From positions 451,667 through 515,666 of the forward strand of contig MU404073.1 of NCBI GenBank assembly GCA_022695795.1: a stretch of 64,000 nt of DNA. Reading direction: 5' to 3'. This DNA is from Biscogniauxia marginata (Eukaryota; Ascomycota; Sordariomycetes; Xylariales; Xylariaceae). Position 1 is the first letter of the stretch; every line of letters begins with the position of its first letter. The notes beneath the pieces are model-generated. The model did no database searches. It was not told the origin of the DNA and saw only the letters and a program-made list of their open reading frames with translations. Of the stretch, positions 36,896-50,840 are shown piece after piece. A program made the position numbers and the translations under genes.

Positions 36896-39800
36896 CTACT
36901 TTTTTCCTTTTAAAATCTTTGTCCCAAAAATAATTTATAAGTTCTTTTTTTTTTAATGTTTAATAATTAAGTAATTAAACGTCGTCGTGATAATTAAAAG
37001 CTTAAACGTAAAAAACTTTCTTAAAAAATTTATAAGCTAAGTATATACGTCGATATTATACTTTATTCTTTTTATTTCAATTAAAAATTAAAATGCGTTA
37101 TCGTTAAAAGTAAATTAAAGAAATATAATAAATACGTTCGTCGTAGTCGTTTTTATAACGATATAAAAATTCTTTTAAATTTTTTCGAGCAATTAAACGT
37201 TAAAAAGGATCATTTACTTCTTTAAAAACGTTAAATGAAGGCGGCGCTCCTTAAATTTTAATCCGAAATAAATAAATTTATTACGCGCATTTTTAGGTTA
37301 CGTTAACAACGTAACCTTCTCCGTAAAAAGGGTTTAAAAATATTATAACGAGGTTTTTAGAACTTAAATAAGTTAAAAGAGCAAAAACGACTTAAAGAAG
37401 AATAAAAGCGTCTTTAAACCGAATAATAGTTTTTAGCTAAATAAACTAGAGTTGCTTTTAAGGCTGTCCCCTCTTTCGATTTGTTCTTTCTAAGTTTAAA
37501 TCCCGATTTTTAGGTTTTTCTAGCCGATCTGGATTCCGTTAATAAAACTTATTAAATGCGTTTTTTAAGTTCGTTAAGTGTTTAAGTGGTTTTTATATAT
37601 ATATATATTTTTAGTGGGTATCCTTTTTATTTAACTAAATACTATAATTAATTATTAATTCTTTTTAAATCTAAAATTCTTTTTACTTTATATTTATTTA
37701 GTTCTTTTTTAATCTCGTTTTAGGTTTTTAGCGAGACGTTTTTTAATGCTGGTTTTAATAATAATATGTGAAAAACTAAATATATTCTAGATTCCTTTAA
37801 TAGTTTTAGTTTATAATTAGCATTTAAGATAACTTTCTCGATTTTATATAGTTTTAACTTTTTAAACTTAAGTTTTTTATTAAGTTGTTTTGTTTTAATT
37901 TAAGGCGTTTTTATTATTACGCCTTGTTATTAGTAAAGTAAGTAAATTATATCTTCTTTTTTAGTTATAATACTTTATTATTTTATTTTAAATAAATTAT
38001 AACTCTTTTTATAATTATAATTATATTACTTAAACTTTTTTAGATAATACTTCTATTCTTAAGGCTTTTATTTCGGCTTTTAGTGTTTTTATAAGTTCGA
38101 TTAATTGTTTTTGGATTTCCGTTTTCTAACTATACACTGCCTTATATAATAACATCTTTATGTCCTTATTAATTAAAGTGTTGTACGCTATTTAGGCTAT
38201 TAATAGTAGTTCTATCTAGTTATTTATTTCCTAGTTAATATAGTTTTAAAGGTATTATTCTATTATTTGGTTTAGTTTATTTATTTATTTAGAAATAATA
38301 CGTTATAAATAACTTTTATTTAACTTTTATTCGTTTTATTAAGTTAATTTAAAATTTTAACGTAAATAACTTATCTTTATTTGAAATAATGCATTTTAGT
38401 AATTTATATTTATTAACGTATTTTTTTAAGAAACTAAAAACTAGTTATTTTATTATGCTTAACTCGTTAAACGGTAAAAAGTAGGCATATTTTGTGAGTT
38501 TATTAACGATTATCTATATATTATTATAAGGTACTCCTATAATAAGATCTTTTAACTTAAGAAGTTTCATTATAAAATCCCATGTAATTATATATTACGC
38601 TTTATTAAGTATCTAAGTTAATTATAATAATTTATATGGTTTATATCGTAATACCTTAGCCTTATTATAAACGTTTTAACTCTTTATAATTCTTTTAATT
38701 GTTTATCGCATTTCTAGAAAATCGAATTCTTTTTAAAGTCGTTTTAACGTTTTGAAAATTCCCTGGTGACCGTGTAAAGGGTGTTTATAAAATTCCTTAA
38801 TAAATTCGTTTTATACTCGTTTTAATATATAAACCTTTTCTTTATATAAAAAAAATCGTTATTAAATCCTTATTAAAACTATAATTACTTTTCTTTTTAA
38901 TTATAACTTTCCTTAAAACGTTATTTCTAGTTTTTTATGTTGATTTATATATAAGTTAATACAACTAATTCGTTATTTTGTTATTTAAATATTTAGATAT
39001 TTCTTTTATTGATTTTTGATTTATAGTCTCCTCTTTTACTAAAAAGATTTATTTAAATGTTTTCCTTTTCTTTAATGTAATAAATCTTAAAATTGAATTT
39101 AAACAAAAAAATCATTTAACGTTTATGTTTTTAATTAAGCGTTTATATTATTATAAATCGTGTAAGGTTCTTATAATTTAAATAGATATTAATAAATTCC
39201 TTGGTTTTGCTAAGCTATAATTCTTATTTTTTTAATACTTTAATAATTATTAATAATTCCTTGTTATAAATTTAATAATTTAGTTTAGCATTATATAATG
39301 CCTTGAATAAGTACGCGACTAGGTATTATTTTTCATTATTTTTTAATTACTTTAAAACTGCTTTAATAGCGAAATTTAAAGCGTTTATCCTTAGTCGTTT
39401 TTTCTTGTTTTCGTTTAGAAGTTTATATATAACCTCGCTAGTTACTACTTTTTTTAGTTATTAAAAAGCTTATTTGGCTTTTTTAATGAAATAAAAAGCT
39501 TTTCTTGTTTTCGCTAAGGTAATTAATTCCGTTAATAATTTAGTGATTCGCTTAAAATCTTGGATGAGTTATTTAACGTAATTAATAAAGCCAAGAAATG
39601 CGCGTATATTTATAACATTTTTAGGTTTTAATTAATCTTTAATTATTATTATTTTTTCTTTTTAAATTTAAATTTTTTTAGACTTATTATAAACCTTAAA
39701 TAATTTAGTTTTTTAATATGTTATTCATTTTTAGTTAAATAAATAAGTAGATTTACCTTTTTTAAGGCTTTTAACACTTGTTTTATATATTCCTTATGCT

Positions 39801-42800
39801 CCTTTTCGCTTTTTAAGTAAATTAGTATATCGTTTAAATAAATAAATATAAATTTATCTAGAAACTTATGAAAAACCGTTATAATTATATATTAAAATGT
39901 AGCAAGTGTATTAATAAGTCTAAATAGCATAATTTTATATTTATAATATTTATGTATCGTTTAAAAGGCGGTGTATTATTCGTGTTTTTTAGCCATTTTA
40001 ATTATATAATAATTATCGCGAAAGTCTAGTGCTATAAAGATTTAGGCCTTGTTAATTTGCCTTTTTATAAGTTTTATTAATAATAATAAGTATTCGTTTT
40101 TCTTTATTACCTTATTAAGGTGTTAATAATTAATTACTTATTATTATATTAAATTTCCTTTTTTATTAATACGTTATTTTTCGTCTTTATTAACCTTTAG
40201 TATTATGATTACCGGGTATCTTAATAAGGACTTTAATTCTCGAATATATTTTTATTAAGATCATTTTAAATTCCTTTTTATAATGCTTTTTATTTTTCTT
40301 GATTTATAAGATATACTAGAAATAGTTTTAGCTACTTTCCTTTTTTAAAATAAATTTAGTGATTTTATTAATTATATTTTAGTAATTCTTTCTTTATTTT
40401 ATTTTTAAACAATTTATAGAAATAAAGGTATTTGTGTAATATTCTTTTCGTTAGATCTTTAAGCTTAGTTGCTTAAATTATATAGGCGATATATTTCGTT
40501 TTTATATCCGTTTTTTTGGTGTTACTTGCGGTACTTATTTTATAATTTATAATAATTAACTCCTCTTGATCTTAATCTTAATAAAGCGTGTTTATCTCGA
40601 AATTTATTTGTAAATTACTTTTTTTAAGTTAATTTATTTCTAGGATTATATCGTGACTTAATATATATATAATATTAAAAATGATTTACTTAAAATGTTT
40701 TTAAATAGTTATTAAAAAAAGAATTATCTTTTTTAACATTTTATTATTTTTATAACTAAATATATATCTTTTAAAATTCCATAATTTATATAAACTTTGT
40801 TTATATACTTATAATATATTATTTACTTTTAAGTTTATAAGGGCTTTATATTCCTTTTTATTATACCTAATTTTAGTTATAATAGTATTATTAAGTTTTA
40901 ATTAAACTTCGTATAAAGACTTGCCATTTATGGCTTCTCGCTGCCTTACTAGCGAGAGCTTTTGCCGTTTTTTGGTTTTCCACGTCCCCTCTTTTTTAGG
41001 TTTCTTTAAGTTATTATAGCCTTAATGTCTTTTTATTCTTAGGTTTTTATAAAAACGTGTTTCTAATAATCGTTATTTAAATAGTTTCTTTAATTACCTT
41101 TTAAGTAATAAAGAGTAAAAGGTTTATCTTTTATGTAAAACTTTATATATTAAAACTTTAATTCTTTTTAAGGGCCTTTTTATAGCCTAAATCTGTTTTT
41201 CTATTAATTTAAAGCCTTTTAAGGTTTTAAATTTTTTTCGAATAAAAGGCATAATCCTTGGTTTTACTTATTAAGAGTAATTCGATATTTCTTTATAAGT
41301 TTATATATATTTTTAAAAACTCTTCCTTTTTTTTAAAGTATGCCTTAATAATTCGTTTATAGCTTAATTTAATTACACGTATTTTTACTTGTTATTTTAT
41401 TAAGTACTTTCTTACGAAACTAAATAAACTTATATTATATTTAACTCGCTTTTCGAGTTAATATAGAAAATATAATTCTTTTTATAATTCTTATAATTCT
41501 TCCTTAATTTCGTTTTTTTTTAAACCTGTTTCGAGTAAATTATGTATATTACATAGTATTAAAATATAATATATATAACTCTTAATAATTGCTTTATTAC
41601 TTCTTTCGGAATTTAAGTAAAAATAATATGTTTTAAGATATTATAACTATCGTGGGATATTATTATAAATATATTCGTTTTTTTCGTGTTATTACTTTTT
41701 AGTTCTTAAGGATAGTAACCGGCTTTAATATAGTAATACATGTTCTTATTATGATTCTATTATTCCATCCTTATTAAATTAAAATGTTTTGTTTTTTTAT
41801 TATTTTACCATTTTTAGCTCTAGTTTAAGTTCTTTATTTAATAACTTATTAAGTTAACCGGCATTGTTTAAGTTTTAATAAACATTATAATTATTATTTA
41901 TATAAAACTTTTAATGTAGGTTATTATATTTGCTTTTTCCTTAATATATTTCGCACTTGTTGTTATTATAGTGGCTTTAATGTAGTTTATTATGGTTTAA
42001 CTTAACTTTTAAGTCGTATCCCAGCTTATAAGTATTATACTTGTATAGTAGTTCGCCTTCGTCACATCTTTGCTTAGCTTGTTTTGGCGTGAGATACCCT
42101 AGGTATAAGTGGTCGTGCTTTAAATAATCTTTGCGATTAACTTGATAATATTTATAGCTTTTTTATAGGGACTTCCTCGTCCTTTTCTGCTTTAATAGTA
42201 GTAATAATAAACACTTAATTTATTTCCTTATTATTTTCGAAATAAATCCTTATTTTGGAGGTTTTTTTTTAAGTTAAGAAATCCTTCCTATTTTTGGTTT
42301 TTATTTCCTAGGATTTTTATACTCGTTTTTATAATGTCTTTTCTTTTTATAGTTAAAATACTTAATAATTAATTTATTTTGTTTTTTTTTGCTTTTTTTA
42401 AGTAGCGTTAATTTTAATGAGGTTTAATTTAGTTTTAGTGCCTTTCCTTATTTTAATACCACTTTTATAATTTCCTTTTTTTATTAATCGCCGTTTCTTC
42501 GTTATATCGTCTTTTTTTAAGGTATTATTTAAAGTTATTATTATTAATAATAATTGCTATTATAATATAATTATTAAACTTTTCTAGGTTCCTTTCTTTA
42601 TATAGGTTTATTTTATATAATTTATTTTTTATATAGTTCTTTAGTTTTTAATAAAATAAGTAGTATAAGCTCTTAATTAGTAATTACGACTGGTTTGCGA
42701 GTTTTTTAAACTTAATAACGTAATTTAAGGCCTTTTTATTTTGTTATAATTTATAAAGTTGAGCTTCGACTTGTTACTTAAGAATTAAGTTACTAAATAT

Positions 42801-43501
42801 AAACTTAAATTGTTTTTTAAATTCTTTATAATCTTTAAAGACCTTTTTTATATTTTTAAGTGCTTTATTCATTATTTAGGTAATTTTTTAATATTAATTA
42901 AAACTAGGTTAAGGCAGTTTTAAAGAGGAGCTAAGATATTATAAAAACCTTTTATTCCTTAATAATAATTATTCCGTAATAGAACTATAAATAGGTTCCG
43001 GCTTAAATCAAAAATCCTTTTAAATTACTTAATTTATTATATTTATTAAGTATAATTAATTTAAAACCTTTTATATCGAAGGTTGTTATGTTATTTTCGT
43101 TATTTAAGCTATTAAAGTCGCTATTATTTGAAAGTAGTTTCGGTTATTTATCTTTAAAAGGTAAGGGTTATCTTACCTATTTATTTTCTTTTTTAGGTGC
43201 TTTTTCCTTCTCCTTTTTTTCTTTTTTAAATGATTTTTTTTACTAAGCTTTAAAGGTGTCCTCTTAAGGCTCTTTTTTAACTACGATTATAATTAACTCT
43301 TATATTAATTCTTTTAAACCCTTTTGTTATATCGTAAAAAAATCTAAAGTTTTCGTTTAAGAGCTTATTAATTATTATTCTTTTACTTATTTCTTTTCTT
43401 ATTATTCTTTAGTCTTAAAAGGCATGCTTATCTTAAAATAGTTCAATTAAAAGTCCCTTTTTTTAAACTAATATTAAGTACTAATTAAAGAGCTATTAAA
43501 A

Positions 43502-43972
43502 TGTAATAAACCTCCTTATATGTTCTTAATTAACTAACTTTATAAGTAAATACGTATTAAATTTTCTTGATTTAAAGGTAATAATGAATTAAAATTAATT
43601 TAAGTAATTTATAATGTTTTATTCGTTAAAGAGATTTCAAGGTACTTTCATTATAATATTAAGAAGTAACTATAATTTTAAATTAATAATTAAGAAACTA
43701 AAATAAATAACTAAATACATAAGAAATCCCCTTCTTTTTATACTTATTCTTTTTATCTTTTATTCCCTATAACTAGTATATTAAATACACTTAAATCACC
43801 TTATTTATAGTGATCCATCCCACACTGCTAAATAGATACACTTAAATCACTCTATCCATAGTGATCCATATCACGTAATGTTGCATCCAAATCCTTCATC
43901 CTATCGACATCCCCATGGTCCGTGTCCCAACACCCCTGTAGGAAACCCCTCTAACAGGTTGGGTTCGTAACA
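43502..43972 (-). repeat. 5' LTR of element 3
   Basis: 471 bp from TGTAATAAACC to GGGTTCGTAACA. The last 180 bases keep GC-rich blocks (for example CCACACTGCT and GGAAACCCCTCTAACAGG), which are A/T-converted in the other LTR. This copy is therefore the better guide to the original sequence. Confidence 0.86.
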
Positions 43973-46161
43973 AAACCATTTCGTTCGCGAGCTTGTTTCG
44001 TCTACTCGCTTATATAATATGTTAACATATAATAAATTAATAATATATATATAATAATAACGATTAATTAATTAACGTTAACTAAGTTTTCGTGTTTTTA
44101 TTTATTATTACGTTAAATATATTTAATTAAAAAGTAATAAATTATAAATATATATATATATAATATAAAAGTTTAATTTATTTATATTCGATTTATTAAT
44201 TATTATCGCGAGAATAAATACTTATTTAAATATAACGCTTAATACGTAAATAATATATTAAATATAAAAACGGGTTTTACAAGGCGTGTTAAAAGTACGT
44301 TATTATTAAAGTTAAAATGATATACGAAGTATAAAGTTTCGCGTAAAAATGCGAATAATAGCAAAATTAAAAGAAAAAAATCTTTTAAATTTAAGGATAA
44401 TTTAGTTTAATACTTATAATAAAGAAAAAAAGATATATTATTATTTAATACTATAAAATAAGGTTTTAAAGATTATTTTAATAGAAATTGTATTTATTAA
44501 AATAAATCATAAAAAAGGGTAATTATAATAAAGCTATATTTAGTTATATTTATAACTCCTTTTATTTAATTTATTTATTAATACGTACCTTTATAACCTT
44601 GTATTAATTATTAAAAATCGAATTTAAACCTTTAAAATTATTATGTTATAATATAATATATAATATTAACTCGAAATAAACTTAAAACTTTATTTAAACT
44701 TTAATATATTTAATAAAATATTGATATAAAGAATCTTTTAAATAATATATAAATACGTTTTTATATAAATTATTTTTATTTCCTTTATAAAAACTTTAAT
44801 TAAAACGAATTAAATAATAAATAATATAATGTTTTTAATAAAATTATTAATAGTAAATTTAAGGCTTTATAATATTAATAAGTTTATAATTTTATCTTTT
44901 TTATTAAACGATATAATTAAATCGTGTTTTATGTAATAACTTAATATTTAACATATAAAATAAATATAAAACGAAATTAAATATTAATAAAAACGATATA
45001 AACTTATAATAAAATAATTTAAATAAGTATTTTATTTTTATTAGTTTTATTACGGTTTTAAAAATCGCGTTATTAAACTTAATAATTATAAAATTACTTT
45101 AAAATTATTAATAAAATTATATATATTATACGTTTTAATATAAAAAATAAAAAAAAATACGTTTAAAATAATTATAATATATATATATATATTATTATTA
45201 ATATAAAGTTTTTTATATTTAATATATTAATAATTATATTATTTATAAAATTAATAGTGAATTACACGTAAATAACGGCGGTTCTTTACAAGCTTTTTTT
45301 TTGTTGTTTTATTATTATTATTATTATTATTATTTTCGTCTTTTCAAGTTTATTAATAAAAAAAGAGTTATAATTATAAAGTGAATTACGTTTAAGTTTA
45401 ATAAAAAAAACTCTTGTTATTACTTAAAAATAAGTTATTTATATTAAAAGCTGCGGTATTTATAATAAATAAAAATAAAACGTAATTAATTATAATTTAT
45501 AAATATTAAAATACTTTTTATATATTTATTACAATTTTATTTATATATTTAATATAATTAATAAATTAAATTTTATTTATTAATTTATTAAAAAGAGACT
45601 TTTATAATATTAAAACGGTTATTATAAAAAAGGAAATAATTATTATAAATAAACTTGATATAAAATATATAATTAATATTAATATATACTTTTTTATATT
45701 AAAATAAAATAAATGTTTATTTTATTTTATTCTTTTTTATAAAAATATATTAATTATATTTAACTTGCCTTTTCGACGTAATATTTATAAATTATATTAA
45801 TTTTATAATTTTATAAACTTTATAAATAGCTTTGTAATTTTATTGTAAACTATATAAGTTTAATTATAACTTAGCAATTAAGCGGCGTCGCTTTTGCGTG
45901 ACAGATTCTTATTAGCCTTATGAATTTTCTCGCGTTAAAATAAAAATATTAAAATTTCGACGATTTCGTAAGCGTGCATTCGCGTAATAACGACGTGAAA
46001 AGCGGAGAAAAGCTTGATATACTAAATGAATGCGACGTCGTACGGAGCCGAACGGTACCGGTACGGACAGGTCGGGAGCGACAAGGCACTTATTCGTGTT
46101 ACGGTACTATATTATATGATGATAAGACAAGAAGACAGAACTCCGCTAGACACGACAGACC
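43973..46161. other. Right part of AT-rich island
   Basis: Begins with the second outer arm of the palindromic repeat (AACCATTTCGTTCGCGAGC, to about 44,025). Then nearly pure A/T without frames, including an (ATT)n run near 45,311-45,333. Composition returns to normal at about 45,960, only 200 bp from the transporter stop codon. Confidence 0.6.
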
Positions 46162-49100
46162 TCAAAACCACTGTGCAAAAAATTGCTCGAAAGACTGCTC
46201 AAATGATTCGCCAAAAGCTTGCGGGGAGTTCCTCAGCTGGTTATCCCCGGTGCCTTTCTCATACGAGGAAATCTGCTCCTCTGTGATTCCGTCTCGGATA
46301 CACATATCCCTGAAAATGCCCCCCTTTTTTCTGAACAGCTCTAATGGTGTTCCTAGCTCTGCCACACGTCCGTGCTCCATGACGCATATTCGGTCGTACC
46401 CTAGCACGGTACGGAGCCGATGTGCTATGTAAAGCACCGTCTTGCCTCGGAATGCAGTGCGCATTGTCCACTGCATCCGAACGTCTGTCTCGTTGTCAAG
46501 AGCTGCCGTTGCCTCGTCGCACACTACAATCCGGTTATGTCGCACAAGTACTCGTGCCAACGCCAACAGCTGCTTCTGGCCAAGTGACAGGTTCGCACCC
46601 CCATCTTCGACAATATCGCTCAAATGCAAGGCATCTTGGAGACCCGCAGCACGGATCGAATCCCAGAGGTCAGTATCAGATAGCGTGTCGAACGGGTCCA
46701 AATTCGTACGCACCGTCCCCGAAAACAGCGTTATATCTTGGGGCACAATAGACAACCTCCCCCGCAAGTCCTCAAGTCGAAGCTGCGATATGTTCTGACC
46801 ATCTATGCTTATACGGCCACTCGAAAGTTCCGATAATCGGAAGAGGGCGTTCACGATAGATGATTTTCCGGCCCCAGTTCTACCCACAATGGCCATACGC
46901 TCGCCTCCCCTGATACGCAGGTTGAGTCCACGAAGGGCTTCCGGAAGACCAGGACGGTAGCGCATCCTGACATTCGAGAAGTTTATTTCACCCCGTGTAG
47001 GCCAATTATATGGAGCTGGCTCTGGTTCAGTAAGATCAGTGGTAATATCGGTCTCTTGAGGGACCATATTTGCATAGGCAAACAAACGTTCCGTGGAATT
47101 CATAGCATTTTCAACGTCCGCCCATTCACGTACGACAACCTGCAGCACTTGAATTGCACCAAGGGTCAAGCTGAGTGCAAGGCCCGCAATGGATGGGTCC
47201 TGCTTCTGGCGGTCGAGTAAGACCAGAGAGCCCAGGACAACCATAAGTAGGATGCCGATAAGATCCAGTCGCAAGCTTAACCACCTCTGGATCACACATG
47301 TTAAGAAGTATGCGCTGTTCATATCGTCAATTGAATTGCAAAGAGTGGTTAAAAAGGTCGCGTTCATTCCATAGATTCGGATCGTGGCCACTCCGCTTAG
47401 CCCCTCGACAAATCGAGCAAATGCTACCGATCGAAACACTGATTCGTGCCGCTTGATTTCACGAGCAGAGTGACGGTAGTACTGGGCGAAAATCAGTAGG
47501 ATGATTATAATAACGCCCACAGCGATAGCAGACTAATGAAGGTGTCAGTCCAGACTAACCAGGTCTCCTTTTATGGGCGGCTTTAGCCGCAATGGGGATA
47601 CTTGCCCAATGGAAATAGGAAATAATAAGTGCGAATATAGCCAACAGACCAAATAGTGAATGAAGATACATTCGCAAGGCTTCCGTGAGGGCAAAGTCCA
47701 TGGTTTCGACATCTTTTGAGAATCGGCTAAGGAGACGGCCAAGAGGTGTTGTGTCAAAGTACGAAACGGGGGCGCGCAATACACGTTTGATAGCTCTATT
47801 CATCATGGTCCGGCTAGACCTTATACAGCACATTGCTAGGAAGACACTGTAGAGATAGATAAATAGGAACTGCCCAGTCGCCAGCGAGGCATATACGCCG
47901 ATATAGAGGCCTCGAGGCAAGTTGAATCGTTCGGAACTCCACCAGGCGAGCCAGACCGAAGTCATAATTGTGCATCCCTGCGCAATGAGGAGGAGAGGGA
48001 TACACATAGCAACGAGAAGAAAATTCTTCGCCGATGCAAAAAATGACGCATACACGTCCCAGGAGACTGATCGAGTTTCTTGGTCCTCGTCCTGGATCAG
48101 CTTGTCCTCTTCGTCGTTATCCGCATGCAACCAAGTAGGCACAGCCCAGCTGTTACGATTTTCAACAACACTCCCACGATTGGCGGCGGCACTTCTACGT
48201 TTTACATTGGCCCGCTTATCAATTTCAGTGTCGAGGCCAGAATACGGTGTGGCTGCTTGCTCGCGGCCTCTGGCTTCTTCAATAATCCGGGCGAACTCGG
48301 GCTCACGGGCCATTAGATTGGCATGAGTGTCAATGGCTCTAGCACGGCCGCGGTCAAGCCATAGAATCCGGTCACAACGGTGTAGCATGTGTAAATGATG
48401 TGTAGCAAGTATCCTGGTTTGTGACGACATCTTTCCACAAATGGCGTTATCCAAGATATATCGGCCGACATTAGCGTCGACGGCGCTGAGAGGGTCATCG
48501 AGCAACACAACATCAGCTCGCGAGTACATAGCACGTGCGAGGCTAATACGCTGTTTCTGACCTCCCGAGAGGACCACTCCGCGTTCACCAACAACGGTAG
48601 CATCACCACGAGATAGGATCTTGAGGTCGCGCGTTAACGAGCAAGCTTGTATCACCGTGCGATACCATCCTTTATCAAATGGCCGACCAAACGTGATATT
48701 CTCCCGCACAGTCGCATTCTGAATCCAGGGGTGTTGAGGGCAAGTAACATAGGATGCGCCCCAGACAACAGTGCCCGAAGTCTTAGGCATGTCGCCGGTA
48801 AGTGCCGAAAGTAACGACGTCTTCCCCGAGCCAACACTTCCTATGACTGCCAGGAGCTCGCCGCGTGAGACCAGTAGGTCTATGTCCTGGAGAGTGAATG
48901 TTGACTTCAGGTTTTCGCTCAATGGAAGCGAAAGCGCGATCGACTCATTGTCCTTTAGCTCCTTTGTGTCCGAGTTGTGATGGTCCCAGGCGAAAGTGGC
49001 TCTCTGTACCTTTACAACAGGCACTAGCCTCGAGTTATGAGAGATTTCGTTCATTTCCTCACTAAGGAGGTATTCCTGGATGCGCAACAGGGCAGCCCAG

Positions 49101-50840
49101 CTGTCGAATGCAGCCTGTATGCAGACGGGCAGGTAAGTGAGAGGCATACGAAGGGTATTGAAGAGGGCTGTCGACGAAAATACGACAGCTGGGGAAAGCC
49201 CATTGGAAGTTAGGGCGTATGTAATAAATGATATCATTGCAGTCAATAAAGGTAATGATTGGGCGAGAGCCGTGACAAAGTTGCGTCCAACTAGATAGTG
49301 CTGTAAACCACGGACCTCCCGATCGCGCAAGTCCGTAATGCGACACGCGAAGCGCTCTTCCCAGTTGAAAAATTTAATTGACCTAATGGCACCAAGGACT
49401 TCGTGTATCAAGGTGACCCTATCATCCGTCATACTGTCGAGAGTTTTTCTTTGCCGAAACAGCGTGCTGACTATTGCGATGAGAACTACAAATCCTAGTA
49501 TCAGGAGTGCAAGGCCGGAAAGAGTGCTAATCCCCAAGTTGACAATTACTTCGATTTGTTAGCCATTTGACTTTTTTTTTTTTTACTTTTTTAAGGGGGG
49601 GGGGTTGGTTATATGCTATCATTTAGTAGGAACTTACAGAGCGAAAGTGTCATAACTAGAGCAAGTGGTGCAGTCCATAGGATATGAAGTGCCGCCGTGG
49701 CACTATCGATGCGGGAAGAGTCTACAGACATGAGGGTAGTTACGCGCCCCGCTGTATAGCCCTCTTCTTCAAGAGATAGCATGGTTTTGTCTTCCAAGTT
49801 TATATTTTTTGGTCTCCTCAACTCTTCCGCGAGAGCTGCCTTTCCACGACCGAGATACCTGACAGACTTGTCGAACAGAGCCGATATCACCACAGCCCGA
49901 CACTGGCCACCAATCATTCCAACAGAATATAAGTAGTGGTTATGGAAAAAACTCTGCAGAGTTTGCATGATTATTATTCCAGCCAGGAAAGCAACTCCAT
50001 GCCATAGTGGAGGGCCAGCCTCATTTACTAAGCCCGCTAGATAGGAGTCGACGACAAACTGTATCAAGTATCGGAGTGTATACGGTGTAAAGACGAGCAA
50101 AATATCTGCCGCCAGGCGAAAGGCGCCGGCGGCCCAGAATTCTCTTTTAAAAGATTCATAGAGTGCCCAAAAGAGCGGAAACTTATCACCGCGTTTTAAA
50201 TTCGTCTTGAATGCGGCGTTGACGGCTGCGGCTTGGTTCTGTGTGCTTCGATTACGATTTATTAGGGGAATATCTTCAGCCTGAAGCGGTCTCCGATATC
50301 CAGTCTATATCCAGATATCTGTTAGAACTTATACGTTCAAGAAAAAGAGAAGAAAAATTCCATTCGCACATTCAAAGGAAGTCCTCGCTCGATATTGACG
50401 AGGTATAAATGGGCAAATATGTTGACTCTTAAAGTGGTGCGTCATGTGATCAGGGGGATAGGGTTGGAGGTTGTGATAATGCCAATAGTGAAGGTTCCAC
50501 TTACACGCAACAGGCCTGAAATCCAATGGAAAATAAACTTGCTGAATATGTTTGCGGCCTCTTCCGTAGATTCTGGCCTCTGATCTTTTCTCTCCTTAGA
50601 ACTTCGAGCCGCATTCTTTTTCCACTGCCGTATCTTTTTATCTGTTGTCGCCCTTGCCTTTGACTGAAAACTAGAGTCTGTCTCGCTGAGCTTTGAAGAT
50701 GATTGAGAACACTCAGGCATCTCTAGATTTTCCCATTGATTCTGACTAGAGTTGCTTGCCGCCTGCTCGCGAGATCGTCTTCCTATTTGATACGGAAAGA
50801 TACCTTTCCCTTGATTCCTCTGGAATTCGTAGCCTACCAT
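46162..50840 (-). CDS. ABC transporter, ABCC (MRP/YOR1-like) full transporter
   Basis: Four exons: 50840-50505, 50304-49638, 49548-47606 and 47532-46162, 1,438 residues, arranged TMD1-NBD1-TMD2-NBD2. NBD1 has Walker A GSVGSGKTS (about 571), signature LSGGQKQRISLARA (about 661) and Walker B VVLLDDPLSAVD with Asp in place of the catalytic Glu, as in many ABCC proteins. NBD2 has GRTGAGKSS (about 1199), LSLGQKQLLALARV and IVVCDEATAALD. It begins NIFSKFIFHWISGLLR directly before TMD1, without an extra N-terminal membrane domain, like YOR1. Exports organic anions or drugs, probably at the plasma membrane. The third intron (47605-47533) is only in phase if its donor is GC (GCAAGT), a known minor class. 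Intron 2 holds long homopolymer runs. Located next to two P450s and an enoyl reductase, so it may export their product. Confidence 0.92.

Larger units (their letters stand above)
36425..43972 (-). mobile_element. Ty3/gypsy LTR retrotransposon element 3, both LTRs present
   Basis: A 7,548-bp minus-strand element with two 471-bp LTRs. The reverse-transcriptase motif reads YLND at 39,829-39,840 on the minus strand. Chromodomain remnants lie near 37,650-37,750 and integrase near 38,300-38,750. The gag side is at the right. A purine tract (minus strand) borders the left LTR. Target duplication: GAAAC at 36,420-36,424 on the left and AAAC at 43,973-43,976 on the right, one base having been lost. 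Strong RIP mutation in the body, so non-functional. Confidence 0.87.

Noticed and set aside
20672..43972. Block read as four or five independent element fragments
   Set aside because: LTR subtypes, target duplications and reciprocal junctions fit three elements plus one inversion more simply.
45311..45333. ATT trinucleotide run as a CRISPR-like or satellite array
   Set aside because: Short simple repeat in AT-rich DNA, no spacers or longer unit.
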